Shown here: one piece after another, positions 8,176 to 17,360 of the stretch
Layout of the letters: each line of letters opens with the position of its first letter
Numbering within the stretch: the stretch's first letter is position 1
Source: Duganella radicis
Lineage (GTDB): Bacteria > Pseudomonadota > Gammaproteobacteria > Burkholderiales > Burkholderiaceae_D
Direction: 5' to 3'
Length of the DNA: 45,488 nucleotides
NCBI RefSeq assembly: GCF_009720825.1
Contig: NZ_WNKY01000048.1
Coordinates: 1 to 45,488, forward strand
Notes under the pieces: generated by a model
Told to the model about the DNA's origin: nothing
The model's database searches: none
Seen by the model: only the letters and a program-made list of their open reading frames with translations
Made by a program: the position numbers and the translations under genes

Positions 8176-9422
8176 TGACGCAAAAAACGCCCTGGTACAG
8201 CTACATCAACGGACGCACCGTTTCCATCCTGTTCCTGGGCTTCAGTTCCGGACTGCCGCTGTACACGCTGATCTACCTGATGCAGGCGTGGCTGGCCAAG
8301 TCCGGACTGGACGTCAAGGCGCTGGGCCTGTTCGGCCTGGCCATGTTCCCCTACACCTTCAAGTTCCTGTGGGCGCCGTTCATGGACCGCTACACCGTGC
8401 TGCCGCTGGGCCGCCGGCGTGGCTGGATGGCGCTGACCCAGCTGGCGCTGTTCGCCTTTATCGGTGGGCTGGGCATGTTGGACCCGAAGCTGGAGCTATC
8501 GCTGATCGCCGGCACCGTGTTCCTGATTGCCTTCTTGTCGGCCAGTCAGGACGTGGTGATCGACGCCTATCGCCGCGAGATTCTGGCCGAGGAAGAGCAG
8601 GGCCTGGGTGCGGCCATCATCGTCAACGCCTACAAGGCCGCCAGCCTGATACCTAGCGCGCTGGGATTGGTGATGGCGGACAGCCAGCCGTGGCAGGTCG
8701 TGTTCTGGACCGTGGCCGCCTTCATGTTGCCAGGCCTGGCGTGCACGCTGCTGTCCAGGGAACCGACCCTGTACGGTGAGCCGCCGAAGAATTTGCAAGA
8801 GGCGGTGGTGCTGCCGTTCCGTGAATTCATCAAGCGCGATGGCATCAAGCAGGCCGCGCTCATCATCGCCTTCGTGCTGCTCTACAAAATCGGCGATACG
8901 ATGACGACTGCCTTGTCGACCAAGTTTTTCCTCGACATCGGCTTCTCCACCAAGGACATCGGCCTGGCCGCCAACGCCACCGGTTGGTGGGCCAGCTTGG
9001 CCGGCGGCGCGGTGGGCGGCATCTGGATGATCAAGCTGGGCATCAACCGCGCGCTGTGGGTGTTCGGCGTGCTGCAAGCGCTGGCCATCCTCGGCTTTGC
9101 CTGGCTGGCGCAGGTCGGCCCGGACAAGCTGCTGCTGAGCGCCGTCTTCGGCTTCGAGGCGTTTGCCAGCCTTGGCCTGGGCTCGGCCGCGCTGGTAGCC
9201 TTCATGTCGCGCGCCACCGATCCGCGCTACACCGCCACCCAATATGCGCTGTTTTCCAGCCTGGCTGCGGTGCCGCGCACATTCATCAACTCCTCGGTGG
9301 GGTATATTGTTGCCGAAACCGGATGGTTCTGGTTCTTTATCGTATGCTTTATCCTTGCATTCCCTGCAATGATGATGCTGCCCAAAATCGCTCCGTGGAA
9401 TAGTGGACATGAAAAAGCTTAA
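8175..9422 (+). CDS. ampG: AmpG-type muropeptide MFS permease
   Basis: Inner-membrane major-facilitator protein of 415 residues with about twelve hydrophobic segments. It resembles AmpG, which imports anhydro-muropeptides released from the cell wall for recycling. Family marks are FLGFSSGLPLYTLIYLMQ near the N-terminus, KFLWAPFMDRY at about residue 60, and SASQDVVIDAYRREIL at about residue 115. E. coli AmpG is longer (491); this shorter form is common in betaproteobacteria. It overlaps the metW stop and its own 3' end overlaps the M48 peptidase start by 14 bases. No ampC or ampR is in the window. Confidence 0.87.
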   Translation: MTQKTPWYSYINGRTVSILFLGFSSGLPLYTLIYLMQAWLAKSGLDVKALGLFGLAMFPYTFKFLWAPFMDRYTVLPLGRRRGWMALTQLALFAFIGGLGMLDPKLELSLIAGTVFLIAFLSASQDVVIDAYRREILAEEEQGLGAAIIVNAYKAASLIPSALGLVMADSQPWQVVFWTVAAFMLPGLACTLLSREPTLYGEPPKNLQEAVVLPFREFIKRDGIKQAALIIAFVLLYKIGDTMTTALSTKFFLDIGFSTKDIGLAANATGWWASLAGGAVGGIWMIKLGINRALWVFGVLQALAILGFAWLAQVGPDKLLLSAVFGFEAFASLGLGSAALVAFMSRATDPRYTATQYALFSSLAAVPRTFINSSVGYIVAETGWFWFFIVCFILAFPAMMMLPKIAPWNSGHEKA

Positions 9423-10284
9423 ATTGAAAAGCGCCTTGCTGGCGCTGCTGATCTGCGCCAGCGCACTGGCGCAGGATGACGGCATACCGGTGCGCAAGCT
9501 GTCGCCGCTGCGCGGCCTGGCCGGCGCGGACTCGCGCCAGTTCGACGAGCAGTCGAAACTCCAGTACAACCAGATGCTGGCCGAAGCCCATCAGAAAGAC
9601 GCCGTCGCCACCGACCGCAATCCGCAACTGATCCGCCTGCGCGCCATCGCCGGCCGCCTGATTCCCTTTACCTCGCGCTGGAATCCGGACGCGGCCAAAT
9701 GGGACTGGCAGGTCAACCTGCTGAATTCCCCGACCGTGAACGCGTTCTGCATGCCAGGCGGCCGCATCGCCTTCTACAACGGCATCCTGACCAAACTGAA
9801 TCTGACCGACGATGAAGTGGCCATGGTGATGGGCCACGAAATCGCCCACGCCCTGCGCGAGCACGCGCGCGAGCAAGCCGGCAAGAACAACGCCACCTCG
9901 CTGGTGGCGCGGCTGGCCGGCGCCGCCGGCGCGGCTTACTTCGGGCTCGATCCGCGCCTCGGCGATGCGGTCGGCAGCGGCGCCGCCAAAGTGGCCTCGC
10001 TGAGCTTCTCGCGCAGCGACGAGAGCGAGGCCGATCTGGTCGGCATGGACCTGGCCGCGCGCGCCGGTTTCGATCCGCGCGCCGGCATCGCCCTGTGGCA
10101 GAAGATGAGCGCCGTGAACAAGGCCCAGCCCTTGCCCTTCCTGTCGACCCACCCGAGCGGCAACCAGCGCATCGAGGACATGAACAAGAATATGCATCTG
10201 GTGCTGCCGGTGTTCGCGCGCGCCAAGGGACTGGACCCGAACAAGCTGCCGCCATACCGCTCGCTCGCGCTGCCGAAGTCCTGA
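9409..10284 (+). CDS. Exported M48 family zinc metallopeptidase
   Basis: A 291-residue protein with a signal peptide (LKSALLALLICASALAQ) and an M48 domain. The zinc-binding HEIAH is at residues 143-147 in MGHEIAHALREHAR. The third ligand is probably the Glu in SRSDESEADLVGMDLAAR, and STHPSGNQRI closes the domain. It is related to periplasmic LoiP/BepA/YcaL-type proteases that act on outer-membrane proteins; no TPR domain is present, so BepA itself is unlikely. The ATG at 9409 is chosen over a GTG two codons earlier. It overlaps the AmpG-type gene and is one base from the next gene, so all belong to one transcript. Confidence 0.92.
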   Translation: MKKLKLKSALLALLICASALAQDDGIPVRKLSPLRGLAGADSRQFDEQSKLQYNQMLAEAHQKDAVATDRNPQLIRLRAIAGRLIPFTSRWNPDAAKWDWQVNLLNSPTVNAFCMPGGRIAFYNGILTKLNLTDDEVAMVMGHEIAHALREHAREQAGKNNATSLVARLAGAAGAAYFGLDPRLGDAVGSGAAKVASLSFSRSDESEADLVGMDLAARAGFDPRAGIALWQKMSAVNKAQPLPFLSTHPSGNQRIEDMNKNMHLVLPVFARAKGLDPNKLPPYRSLALPKS

Positions 10285-10285
10285 T

Positions 10286-11176
10286 ATGCCGCGCCACCCG
10301 CTGCCCATGCGCGACGGCGTCGCGCCCAGCTATCTGTATCTGCCGGAGGGCGACTGGTCTGACATGATCAGCTTCCTGGTGGCGCGCTTTCCCGATGTGA
10401 GCGAGGCCGCGTGGCGCGAACGCATGGCGCGCGGCGACGTGGTGGATAACGATGGCAAGCCGTTGCTGCCCACCAGCCGCTTCAAGCGCGGCCTGCGCAT
10501 GTTCTATTACCGCGAGCTGGAATACCCCGAAACGCCGATCCCGTTCAGGGAAGAGATCCTGCATCAGGACGAACATCTGGTGGTGGTGGACAAGCCGCAC
10601 TTCCTGCCGGTGATTCCCTCCGGCCGCTTCCTGCACGAGACGCTGCTGGTGCGCCTGCGCAAAGCGCTGGGCGAGGAAGATCTGGTGCCGATCCACAGGC
10701 TGGACCGCGAGACCGCCGGCGTGGTGATCTTCTCGCGCAACGCCGCCAGCCGCGGCGTGTATCAATCCCTGTTCCAGAAGCGCGTGATCGACAAGGAATA
10801 CGAAGCACTGGCGCCACGCCTTGAGGGCGTGACTTTTCCTTTCACCTACCGCAGCCGCATGGTGGAGGGCGACAAGTTCTTCGTCATGAAGGAAGTGGAG
10901 GGCGAGCCGAATTCGGAAACGCTGATCGACGTGATCGAACAGCGTGGGGAGCTGACCTTGTACCGCCTGTATCCGCATACCGGACGCCAGCACCAGTTGC
11001 GCGTGCACTTGTCCTCACTCGGCATTCCGATTGTGAACGACGCCTTCTATCCGGTGGCGCTGCCCTGCAAACAGGACGACGTGTCGCAGCCCTTGCAACT
11101 GCTGGCGCGCGCCATCAGTTTCATCGATCCCCTCAGCGGCGAGTGGCGCGAGTTCCGCTCGCGCCGCGCGCTGTAG
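10286..11176 (+). CDS. RluA-family pseudouridine synthase
   Basis: A 296-residue enzyme that isomerises uridine to pseudouridine in RNA. The catalytic Asp140 lies in the family motif IHRLDRETAGVV. LYPHTGRQHQLRVHL near residue 235 is the second signature, and the N-terminus may hold a degenerate S4-like domain (WRERMARGDVVDNDGKPL). The closest kind is the RluA/TruC-like group that modifies 23S rRNA or tRNA; the exact substrate is not decided by sequence. It starts one base after the M48 peptidase stop. A small hairpin at 11168-11179 spans the stop and lies between this gene and the convergent giant gene. Confidence 0.9.
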   Translation: MPRHPLPMRDGVAPSYLYLPEGDWSDMISFLVARFPDVSEAAWRERMARGDVVDNDGKPLLPTSRFKRGLRMFYYRELEYPETPIPFREEILHQDEHLVVVDKPHFLPVIPSGRFLHETLLVRLRKALGEEDLVPIHRLDRETAGVVIFSRNAASRGVYQSLFQKRVIDKEYEALAPRLEGVTFPFTYRSRMVEGDKFFVMKEVEGEPNSETLIDVIEQRGELTLYRLYPHTGRQHQLRVHLSSLGIPIVNDAFYPVALPCKQDDVSQPLQLLARAISFIDPLSGEWREFRSRRAL

Positions 11177-11183
11177 CGCCGGC

Positions 11184-14150
11184 CTACGAGGTTGAGATGT
11201 TGACCAGGATGTTCTGGCCGATCAGCAGGGTGATGCTGCCGCTGCCGTCGGCATCGTGATAGACGTTGTAGTCGCCCTGCGTGCCGGCCGCGACCCAGTC
11301 CGCTTGTTCCAGATGCACCTTGGAGCCAGACTGGAGGGCGGTAATGGTCAGGGTGTCGCTATCGGTAAAACTGTGGACGGCGGCGCTGCTGCCGATATTC
11401 AGCACGTTGGTGTCGCTGGCGTCAAAGCTGAGCGTGTCGATGCCGCTGAAGCTGCTGCTCAGCGCTGTCAGTGACGCTTCGGTGGTGGCCGTCAGGCGCA
11501 GCGTGTCCGCGCCGGCGCCGGCGCCGACGATGGCGCCGCTGACCGAACTGATCGAGATGATATCCGCGCCGCTGCCGGTATTGATGTGCGCTCCCGCGCC
11601 GGCCGTGATCACATTCGTGCCGCCACCGGTGCTGACCGTGGCGTAGTCGCCCACCGTGATCACGGCGTCGCTGCCGCTGGTGACCGTATCGCCATCGCCG
11701 CCGATCACCTGCGCGCGGTTGCCGACGATGATGTTGTCCGCACCCGAGCCGCCATACACGATGCTGTCATTGTCGCCGGCGTGGCTGTAGGTGACGCCGT
11801 TGTTGGACAGATAGTAGGTCGGCGCGGCCTCCTCCTGGCCGGCGAAGGCGGTGACGTTGCCGGCCTGATCGGATAGTCGCACGCCATAGTTGTCGGTGAG
11901 CTGGCCGCTCAGGCCGGTCAGGCTCCAGGTGGCTTGGCCGCTGGCCTGGTAGGTGGTAGCCGCCTTCGTCCAGGTCGCGCCATGGTCGAAGGTGATCTCG
12001 ACGATTTCATTCGGCAAGTCGGTGCTGCCGCTCAGAAAACCGTCGATGCTGGCGGCACCGCTGGCGAAGGCGTTTGGCGTGCCGGTCACGATGGCGGTGG
12101 AAGGCTGCGTATCGACGGTCAAAGGCTGGACGATGCTGGCGACCGTGCTGTCGACGCCGCTCACCGTTTGCTTGACCTGGATCTGGTCCATCGCATACGC
12201 GCCGTCGTCCAGGTCGAAGCCATCGCCGCTGCCCGCGTGCCAGCTGTCGGCCGTGCCCAGGCGGTAGTACCACGTGCCCTGTGGATCGAGGTTCGTGACG
12301 CTGATGCGGTGGTGGTTGGTGACGCCGTCGGTGTGCAGCGCCGAGCCGGCGTCGGTGTCCGAGGCTGGCGCCGTGTCGGTGTAGGTGAGCTTCGGCGCCG
12401 AGCCGCCGCTGGCGGTGGTGAAATGCAGCATCGAGTCGTCGCCGGTCACGCCGACATTGCCCGCGAGGTCGCTGACGATGGCGCCGCGCACCGTGTAATG
12501 GGTGCCGTTCACCAGCGCGCTGTCCAGATCGATGGTCAGCGTCTTGCCGCTGGCCGCGTTGCTGGCCAGCGTGATCTCCTGAGTGTTGTCGCTGTTGTTA
12601 TCGTCGCTGATGGTGACCACGGTGCCGTCGGCAATGGCGATGTTTTCATTGAAGGTGAACACCAGCTTGGTCAGGCTGGTGGCGTCCGTGGTCGCGCCTT
12701 CCACCGGCGCCGTGGCCGAGAGCAGCGGTATCTTGCGGTCGACCGTGATGGCGGCGGTGGCGCTGGCGCTGCTGCTGGTGTTGCCTGCCATGTCCAGGAT
12801 GCGGGCGGCCAAGGTATGAGCGCCGTCGGCCAGCGTGCCGAGGCTGATGTCGAACGTGGTGCGCGCCTCGGGATTGAATTTGCTGACCGAGAAGTAGTCG
12901 TCGCCGTAGTAGAGGTCAGCGGACTGGATCACGTAGCTGCCCACCACGGCCGAGTCGTGGCTGGCGTCGACGATCTGGATAGTGTCGCCGGCGTGCAGGC
13001 CATGCAGGCCGGCCACGTTCAGGGTGACTTGTTGCGGATTGTTGGTGATGGCGTCGCTGGACGACACGCCGGTGTCGCTGCCGTCGGCCAGCGTCAGCGC
13101 GCGGCCGGACAGTGAGAGGGCGCCGGTCAGCAACTGGTAGTCTGCCGCGGCGACGCCGCTGGTGTTGCCGACCGCATCGGTCACGCGCGCCTGCACCTGA
13201 TGGGCGCCGCTGACCAGCGTGGCGTCAGCCTGCCAGACGCCGCTGGCGGCGGTGGCGCTGATCCAGCTGGCGCCGTCGTCGACCGACACTTGCAACGTCT
13301 GGCCGGTGAGCAGCGCGCCCTCGTAGGTGCCGCTGATGGTCTGGGCGGCGCTGTTGGTGATGCGGTCGCTGCTGCTGGTGCCGGTGTCGGCGGAAAATGT
13401 GAAGTTGCCGCCGATGCTGATGTTGATCGGGTGGCTATTGTAGTAGATATAACTATGGCTGGCGGTGCCGCTGTTGCCGCCGACGTTGTTGCTGACGCGC
13501 GCCAGCAGCGTACCGTTGAGGAGGCCGTCGGCGCCCCCGGTCAGATTGCCGGTGTCGATCGCGCCGCTGTAGCTCCAGGCGCCGGCGGCGCTTGCGGTGG
13601 CCTTGTGCCAGCTGGCGCCGTTATCGAGCGATACCTGGATGAAATCGTTGGCGCTCAGCGTGCCGGTGTAGGTGCCGCTCACGGTCTGCTCCAGCGCCGC
13701 GGTGATGTAGTCGCTGGCGCTGACGCCGGTGTCGGTGAAGTGAAGGGCGGCACCGATCACAGCCGAGGGCGTGGCCGGGGTGGCCACGCCGCTGGCGGTA
13801 AAGCTGAACAGCGCGGTCGCGCTGACGCTGGCGTTGCCGCTGTCGCTGCTGTCGAGCACGGCGCGGCCACCCATGGTGACATTGTAGTTGAGCCCGCTTT
13901 TGAGGGCGCTGGACAGGTGGATGACGACGTCCTGGCCGCTGTAGCTGACCTGGCTGTCATGGCTGCCGATCACCCGGCTGTCGGTGGCGCCGACAATGCG
14001 GCTGGACAGGCCGGTGGTCCCGAGGTAGCGCTGGCTATAACCGTCGCTGATCACGATGCTGCTGTCGCCGGCAAACACGGCGCGGTCGAAGTGCAGCGTG
14101 ATGGTGGAGTTGTCGGACGAGGAGACAGACAGCAGGGTGGGGGCGGGCAT
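11184..14150 (-). CDS. Giant Ig-like repeat protein with RTX-like C-terminal region (copy 1)
   Basis: A 988-residue protein, probably secreted or on the surface. It starts MPAPTLLSVSSSDNSTITL without a signal peptide. A Big_5/SwmB-like Ig domain (about 1-110) is followed by several Ig-like repeats with signs such as QVSLDNGASW, QARVTDAVGNTSG, ILDMAGNTSS and the Ca-binding-like SDDNNSDN. Residues about 800-890 are a Gly/Asp-rich beta-roll-like block (GGSGADNI, GGDGDTV, GSGADIISI, GAGADTLRL). The C-terminus (GDYNVYHDADGSGSITLLIG) resembles that of type I secretion substrates. No type I exporter is in the window. The ATG at 14150 is preferred over a TTG three codons earlier because the paralogue starts at the same place. 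Function is unknown; an adhesin or biofilm role is inference. Confidence 0.85.
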   Translation of the reverse strand: MPAPTLLSVSSSDNSTITLHFDRAVFAGDSSIVISDGYSQRYLGTTGLSSRIVGATDSRVIGSHDSQVSYSGQDVVIHLSSALKSGLNYNVTMGGRAVLDSSDSGNASVSATALFSFTASGVATPATPSAVIGAALHFTDTGVSASDYITAALEQTVSGTYTGTLSANDFIQVSLDNGASWHKATASAAGAWSYSGAIDTGNLTGGADGLLNGTLLARVSNNVGGNSGTASHSYIYYNSHPINISIGGNFTFSADTGTSSSDRITNSAAQTISGTYEGALLTGQTLQVSVDDGASWISATAASGVWQADATLVSGAHQVQARVTDAVGNTSGVAAADYQLLTGALSLSGRALTLADGSDTGVSSSDAITNNPQQVTLNVAGLHGLHAGDTIQIVDASHDSAVVGSYVIQSADLYYGDDYFSVSKFNPEARTTFDISLGTLADGAHTLAARILDMAGNTSSSASATAAITVDRKIPLLSATAPVEGATTDATSLTKLVFTFNENIAIADGTVVTISDDNNSDNTQEITLASNAASGKTLTIDLDSALVNGTHYTVRGAIVSDLAGNVGVTGDDSMLHFTTASGGSAPKLTYTDTAPASDTDAGSALHTDGVTNHHRISVTNLDPQGTWYYRLGTADSWHAGSGDGFDLDDGAYAMDQIQVKQTVSGVDSTVASIVQPLTVDTQPSTAIVTGTPNAFASGAASIDGFLSGSTDLPNEIVEITFDHGATWTKAATTYQASGQATWSLTGLSGQLTDNYGVRLSDQAGNVTAFAGQEEAAPTYYLSNNGVTYSHAGDNDSIVYGGSGADNIIVGNRAQVIGGDGDTVTSGSDAVITVGDYATVSTGGGTNVITAGAGAHINTGSGADIISISSVSGAIVGAGAGADTLRLTATTEASLTALSSSFSGIDTLSFDASDTNVLNIGSSAAVHSFTDSDTLTITALQSGSKVHLEQADWVAAGTQGDYNVYHDADGSGSITLLIGQNILVNISTS

Positions 14151-14215
14151 GGGATTCAAAAGTTATCATAGATGAATCCTCAATGATAACACGGAAATTA
14201 TTATTTCCCTTTTGA
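14151..14215 (-). promoter_or_regulatory. Conserved leader of Ig-like copy 1
   Basis: Read on the minus strand, this AT-rich stretch shares blocks with the region before copy 2: GGAAATAAT, then (C)GTGTTATCATT or TTGTTATCATT, then GATAACTTT(T)GAA just before the start codon. No Shine-Dalgarno stands out. The conservation suggests a shared promoter or 5' leader, kept when the gene was duplicated. Confidence 0.6.
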
Positions 14216-14249
14216 AATCCCGATACCATCGGCGCGAAGGTTGTGGCGC

Positions 14250-17216
14250 TCAGGCCGTGAACGGCTCCAGGTCAACTGTGATGCCAACGCCGACCAGCAC
14301 CGCGACGGTGTTGGCGGAGTTATGGTACACGTTGTAGCCGCCTGAGGTGCCGTCGGCGTGCCACACCAGCGAATCCATCGACACCGTGGTGCTGCCGCCG
14401 CCGGTATTGTTGATGGTGAGCTGGTTGCTGTCGGTCAGGTTTTGCACGGTGGACGCGGACAGGATGGTCACGCCGTTGGTGCCGCCGTGGATGAAGTCGA
14501 TCACATCGATGCCGCTGGAGGTGCTCAGCGAGGACAGCGAGAAGACGGTATCGTTGCTGAGTTGCAGCGTGTCCTTGCCAGCACCGGCGTGCACCACCGC
14601 TCCGGTCAGGGAAGTCAGGGTGATGTAATCGGCGCCGCTGCCGGTGGTGATGTTGGCGTGGTCGCCGGCGATCACCGTGTTCATGCCGTCGCCGGTGGTG
14701 ACGGTGGCGTTGGCGTCGACCGTGACCTGCGCGTTGTCGCCGGTGGTGATGGTGTCGCCGCCGAGGGAGACGACGGAGGCATGGTTGCCGACCGTGATGG
14801 TGTCGGTGCCGGCGCCGCCTCGCACCGAGGTGTAATTGTCGTCCGCATGGCTGTAGTTGACGCCGTCGTTGGCCAGGTAGAACAGCGAGGTGTACTCGGT
14901 GGCGCCGGCAATGCCGGTGAGGTTGCCGGCCTTGTCGGACAGGCGCAAGCCATACTCGTTGCCCAGCGTGCCGCTCGCGGTCCAGCTGGAGGTGCCGTCG
15001 GAGACGTAGGTGGTGGTGGCCTGCACCCAGCTGGCGCCGTGGTCGAAGGTCACCTCGACAAATTCATTGGAAAAATCGGTACTGCCGGTGACCAGGCCGT
15101 TGATGCTGCCGACGCCACTGCTGAAAGTGAAGCCGGCCACGCTGGCGCTGGAGGCGACAGTGTCGATCACGAGGGTCTCGTTGATGGTGAAAATGGCGCT
15201 GTCTACGCCATCCACGGTTTGCTTGACCTGGATGCTGTCCATGGCGTAGGTGCCGTCGGCCAGGATGAAGAAGTTGTCGCTGTTGCCGGCTTTCCAGATG
15301 CCGGTGGCGCTGGTGCGGTAGGACCAGGTGCCTGAGGCGGCCACGTCCTTGACACGGATGATGTTGTTGCTGGTGACGCCGTCCGTATGCAGGGACGAGC
15401 CGTCGTCGGTGTCGTAGGTCGGTGCGGTGTCGGTGTAGGATGCGCTGATCGGGGCCGGCAACGAGCCGCCGCCGTAGGTGCCGGCGGTGGTGAAGTGCAG
15501 CATCGGCGTGTCGCCGGTGACGCCAGCATTGCCGGCAAGGTCGCTGATGATGGCGCCCTGCACGGTGTAGCTGGTGCCGCTGGTCAGCGCGCTGCTCAGG
15601 GTGATGGTCAGCACCTTGCCGCTGATATCGCTGCTCGACAGCGTGACTTCCTGGGAATTGTCGCTGTTGTTGTCGTCCGTGATATAGACAATGGTGTCGT
15701 CTTCGATGACGATGTTCTCGTTGAAGGTGAAGGTCAGCTGGGTCAGGTCGGTGGCGACCGAGCCGGCGTGCTCCAACGGCGACGTGGTCGAGAGGATGGG
15801 CGCGGCGGCGTCGATGGTCACCGTCTTGGTGGCGCTGGCGGTGCCGATATTGCCCGCCGCGTCGACGATGCGCGCGGCCAGCGTGTGGTCACCGTTGCTC
15901 AGTGAGCCGAGGGTGATGTCCACGGTGTCGCGCCCGGTCGGATCGAATTTTGCAACGGTGAAGTAATCGTCGCCGTAGTACAGGTCGGCGTCGGTGATCA
16001 CATAGCTGCCCACCACCGTCGAGCTGGCGCTGGTGTCGACGATCTGAATAGTGTCGCCGGCGTGCACGCCATGCAGACCGGCCACGTTCAGCGTGACCTT
16101 GGCGGCCGAGTTGGTGATGGCGTCGCTGGAGGAGACGCCGCTGTCGGTGCTGCCAGGCAAAGTGAGCGCGCGGCCGGACAGCGTCAGGCCGCTGGTATCC
16201 AGCGTGTACTCGGCCGAGCCGACGCCGCTGGTGTTGCCGGCGCCGTCCACGACGCGCGCCTGCACGTAATTGGTGCCGGCGTTCAGGTTGATGGTGCCGG
16301 TGGTGTGCCAACTGCCGGCGCTGGCGGTGACGCTGGTCCAACTGGTGCCGCCGTCCACCGACACCTGCATGAACTGGCCCGCGTCCAGCGTGCCGCTGTA
16401 GGTACCGTTGATGGTCTGAGCGGTCGTCTTGGTGATCAGGTCGGTCGCGCTGCTGCCGGTATCGTCGGAAAACGTGAAGCTGCTGCTGACCGCGATGTCG
16501 ATCGGATGGCTGTTGTACACATAGCTGTGGCTGGCCTGGGCGCTGCTGCCGCCGGCGGTGTTGCTGACGCGCGCCAGCAGGCCACCGTTGAGGGCGCCAC
16601 CGCTGCCGGCGGTCAGGTTGTCGACATTGATCTCGCCCTCGAAGCTCCAGGTGTTGGCGCCGGTGTCGACCGTGGCCTTGTACCAGCTGGCGCCGTTGTC
16701 CAGCGACACCTGAATGAAATCGTTGGCGCCAAGCGTGCCGGTGTAGTGGCCGCTCAGCACCTGGTCGGCCGAGGCGGTGATGTAGTCGGCGCTGCCGGTG
16801 TCGGTAAAGTTGATGGTCGAGTCGACCACCGCGCTGGGCGTGTCGATGGCGGCGCCGGCGGCGGTGAATTTGTACAGCGCGGTCGAGCTGATCTTGTCAT
16901 TGCCTTCCAGGCTGGCGTTGTGCACGGTGCCGCGGCCCATGGTGACGCTGTAATTGACGCCGGCCTTGAGCGCCTCCGACAGATGCAGCACCACCGTCGT
17001 GTCGCTGTAGGTGACGAGGTCGAAGTTGGCGCTGTCGATGGAGCGGGTGTCGGTGGCGCCGATGATGCGGGTGGACAGTCCGCCTCCCGTGATGTACGAC
17101 TGGCTGTTGCCGTCGCTGATCACGAACGCACCGTCGCCTTGAGCGACCGCCGTGTCAAAGGTCAGGGTGATGGTGGTACCGGAGGCGGAGACGGATGTCA
17201 GGGCGGGCGCAGTCAT
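14250..17216 (-). CDS. Giant Ig-like repeat protein with RTX-like C-terminal region (copy 2)
   Basis: Paralogue of the preceding entry, also exactly 988 residues from MTAPALTSVSASGTTITL. The domain order is the same: an N-terminal Big_5-like domain, several Ig-like repeats (QVSLDNGASW, QARVVDGAGNTSG, ARIVDAAGNIG, ITDDNNSDN), and a beta-roll-like block at residues 800-885 (GGAGTDTIT, GGDTITTGDN, GDGMNTVIAGDH, GSGADYITL, GAGKDTLQL). The C-terminus is GGYNVYHNSANTVAVLVG. No signal peptide is seen. The 33 bases between the copies' leader and stop leave room for its own promoter. The frame is open 14 codons further, but ATG 17216 matches copy 1. The copies have diverged throughout yet kept length, which argues that both are under selection. 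Confidence 0.85.
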   Translation of the reverse strand: MTAPALTSVSASGTTITLTFDTAVAQGDGAFVISDGNSQSYITGGGLSTRIIGATDTRSIDSANFDLVTYSDTTVVLHLSEALKAGVNYSVTMGRGTVHNASLEGNDKISSTALYKFTAAGAAIDTPSAVVDSTINFTDTGSADYITASADQVLSGHYTGTLGANDFIQVSLDNGASWYKATVDTGANTWSFEGEINVDNLTAGSGGALNGGLLARVSNTAGGSSAQASHSYVYNSHPIDIAVSSSFTFSDDTGSSATDLITKTTAQTINGTYSGTLDAGQFMQVSVDGGTSWTSVTASAGSWHTTGTINLNAGTNYVQARVVDGAGNTSGVGSAEYTLDTSGLTLSGRALTLPGSTDSGVSSSDAITNSAAKVTLNVAGLHGVHAGDTIQIVDTSASSTVVGSYVITDADLYYGDDYFTVAKFDPTGRDTVDITLGSLSNGDHTLAARIVDAAGNIGTASATKTVTIDAAAPILSTTSPLEHAGSVATDLTQLTFTFNENIVIEDDTIVYITDDNNSDNSQEVTLSSSDISGKVLTITLSSALTSGTSYTVQGAIISDLAGNAGVTGDTPMLHFTTAGTYGGGSLPAPISASYTDTAPTYDTDDGSSLHTDGVTSNNIIRVKDVAASGTWSYRTSATGIWKAGNSDNFFILADGTYAMDSIQVKQTVDGVDSAIFTINETLVIDTVASSASVAGFTFSSGVGSINGLVTGSTDFSNEFVEVTFDHGASWVQATTTYVSDGTSSWTASGTLGNEYGLRLSDKAGNLTGIAGATEYTSLFYLANDGVNYSHADDNYTSVRGGAGTDTITVGNHASVVSLGGDTITTGDNAQVTVDANATVTTGDGMNTVIAGDHANITTGSGADYITLTSLTGAVVHAGAGKDTLQLSNDTVFSLSSLSTSSGIDVIDFIHGGTNGVTILSASTVQNLTDSNQLTINNTGGGSTTVSMDSLVWHADGTSGGYNVYHNSANTVAVLVGVGITVDLEPFTA

Positions 17217-17285
17217 GGCAGTTTCAAAGTTATCTTTGGGAAGCACTAATGATAACAAGGAAACACGATTATTTCCATTTAGTAA
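17217..17285 (-). promoter_or_regulatory. Conserved leader of Ig-like copy 2
   Basis: Minus-strand counterpart of the copy 1 leader. It carries GGAAATAAT, TTGTTATCATTAG and AAAGATAACTTTGAAACTG in the same order before the ATG. A promoter or RNA leader function is inferred only from conservation between two otherwise diverged copies. Confidence 0.6.
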
Positions 17286-17360
17286 ATTTCATAAACGCCA
17301 TTTCGTGCCGGGATACAACGTTATCGCCGCATCCAGGGACGGACGCGGCGAAGTGGGCAC

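Noticed and set aside
11168..11179. Hairpin GCGCT-GT-AGCGC as a bidirectional terminator
   Set aside because: Only five base pairs, within coding sequence, with no T-tract on either side.
11934..13115. Plus-strand frames of 300-400 codons opposite the giant Ig-like genes
   Set aside because: Ala/Gly/Asp/Val-rich shadows of the minus-strand codon pattern; the same kind occurs at the matching place opposite copy 2. The minus-strand proteins show real Ig-like repeats.
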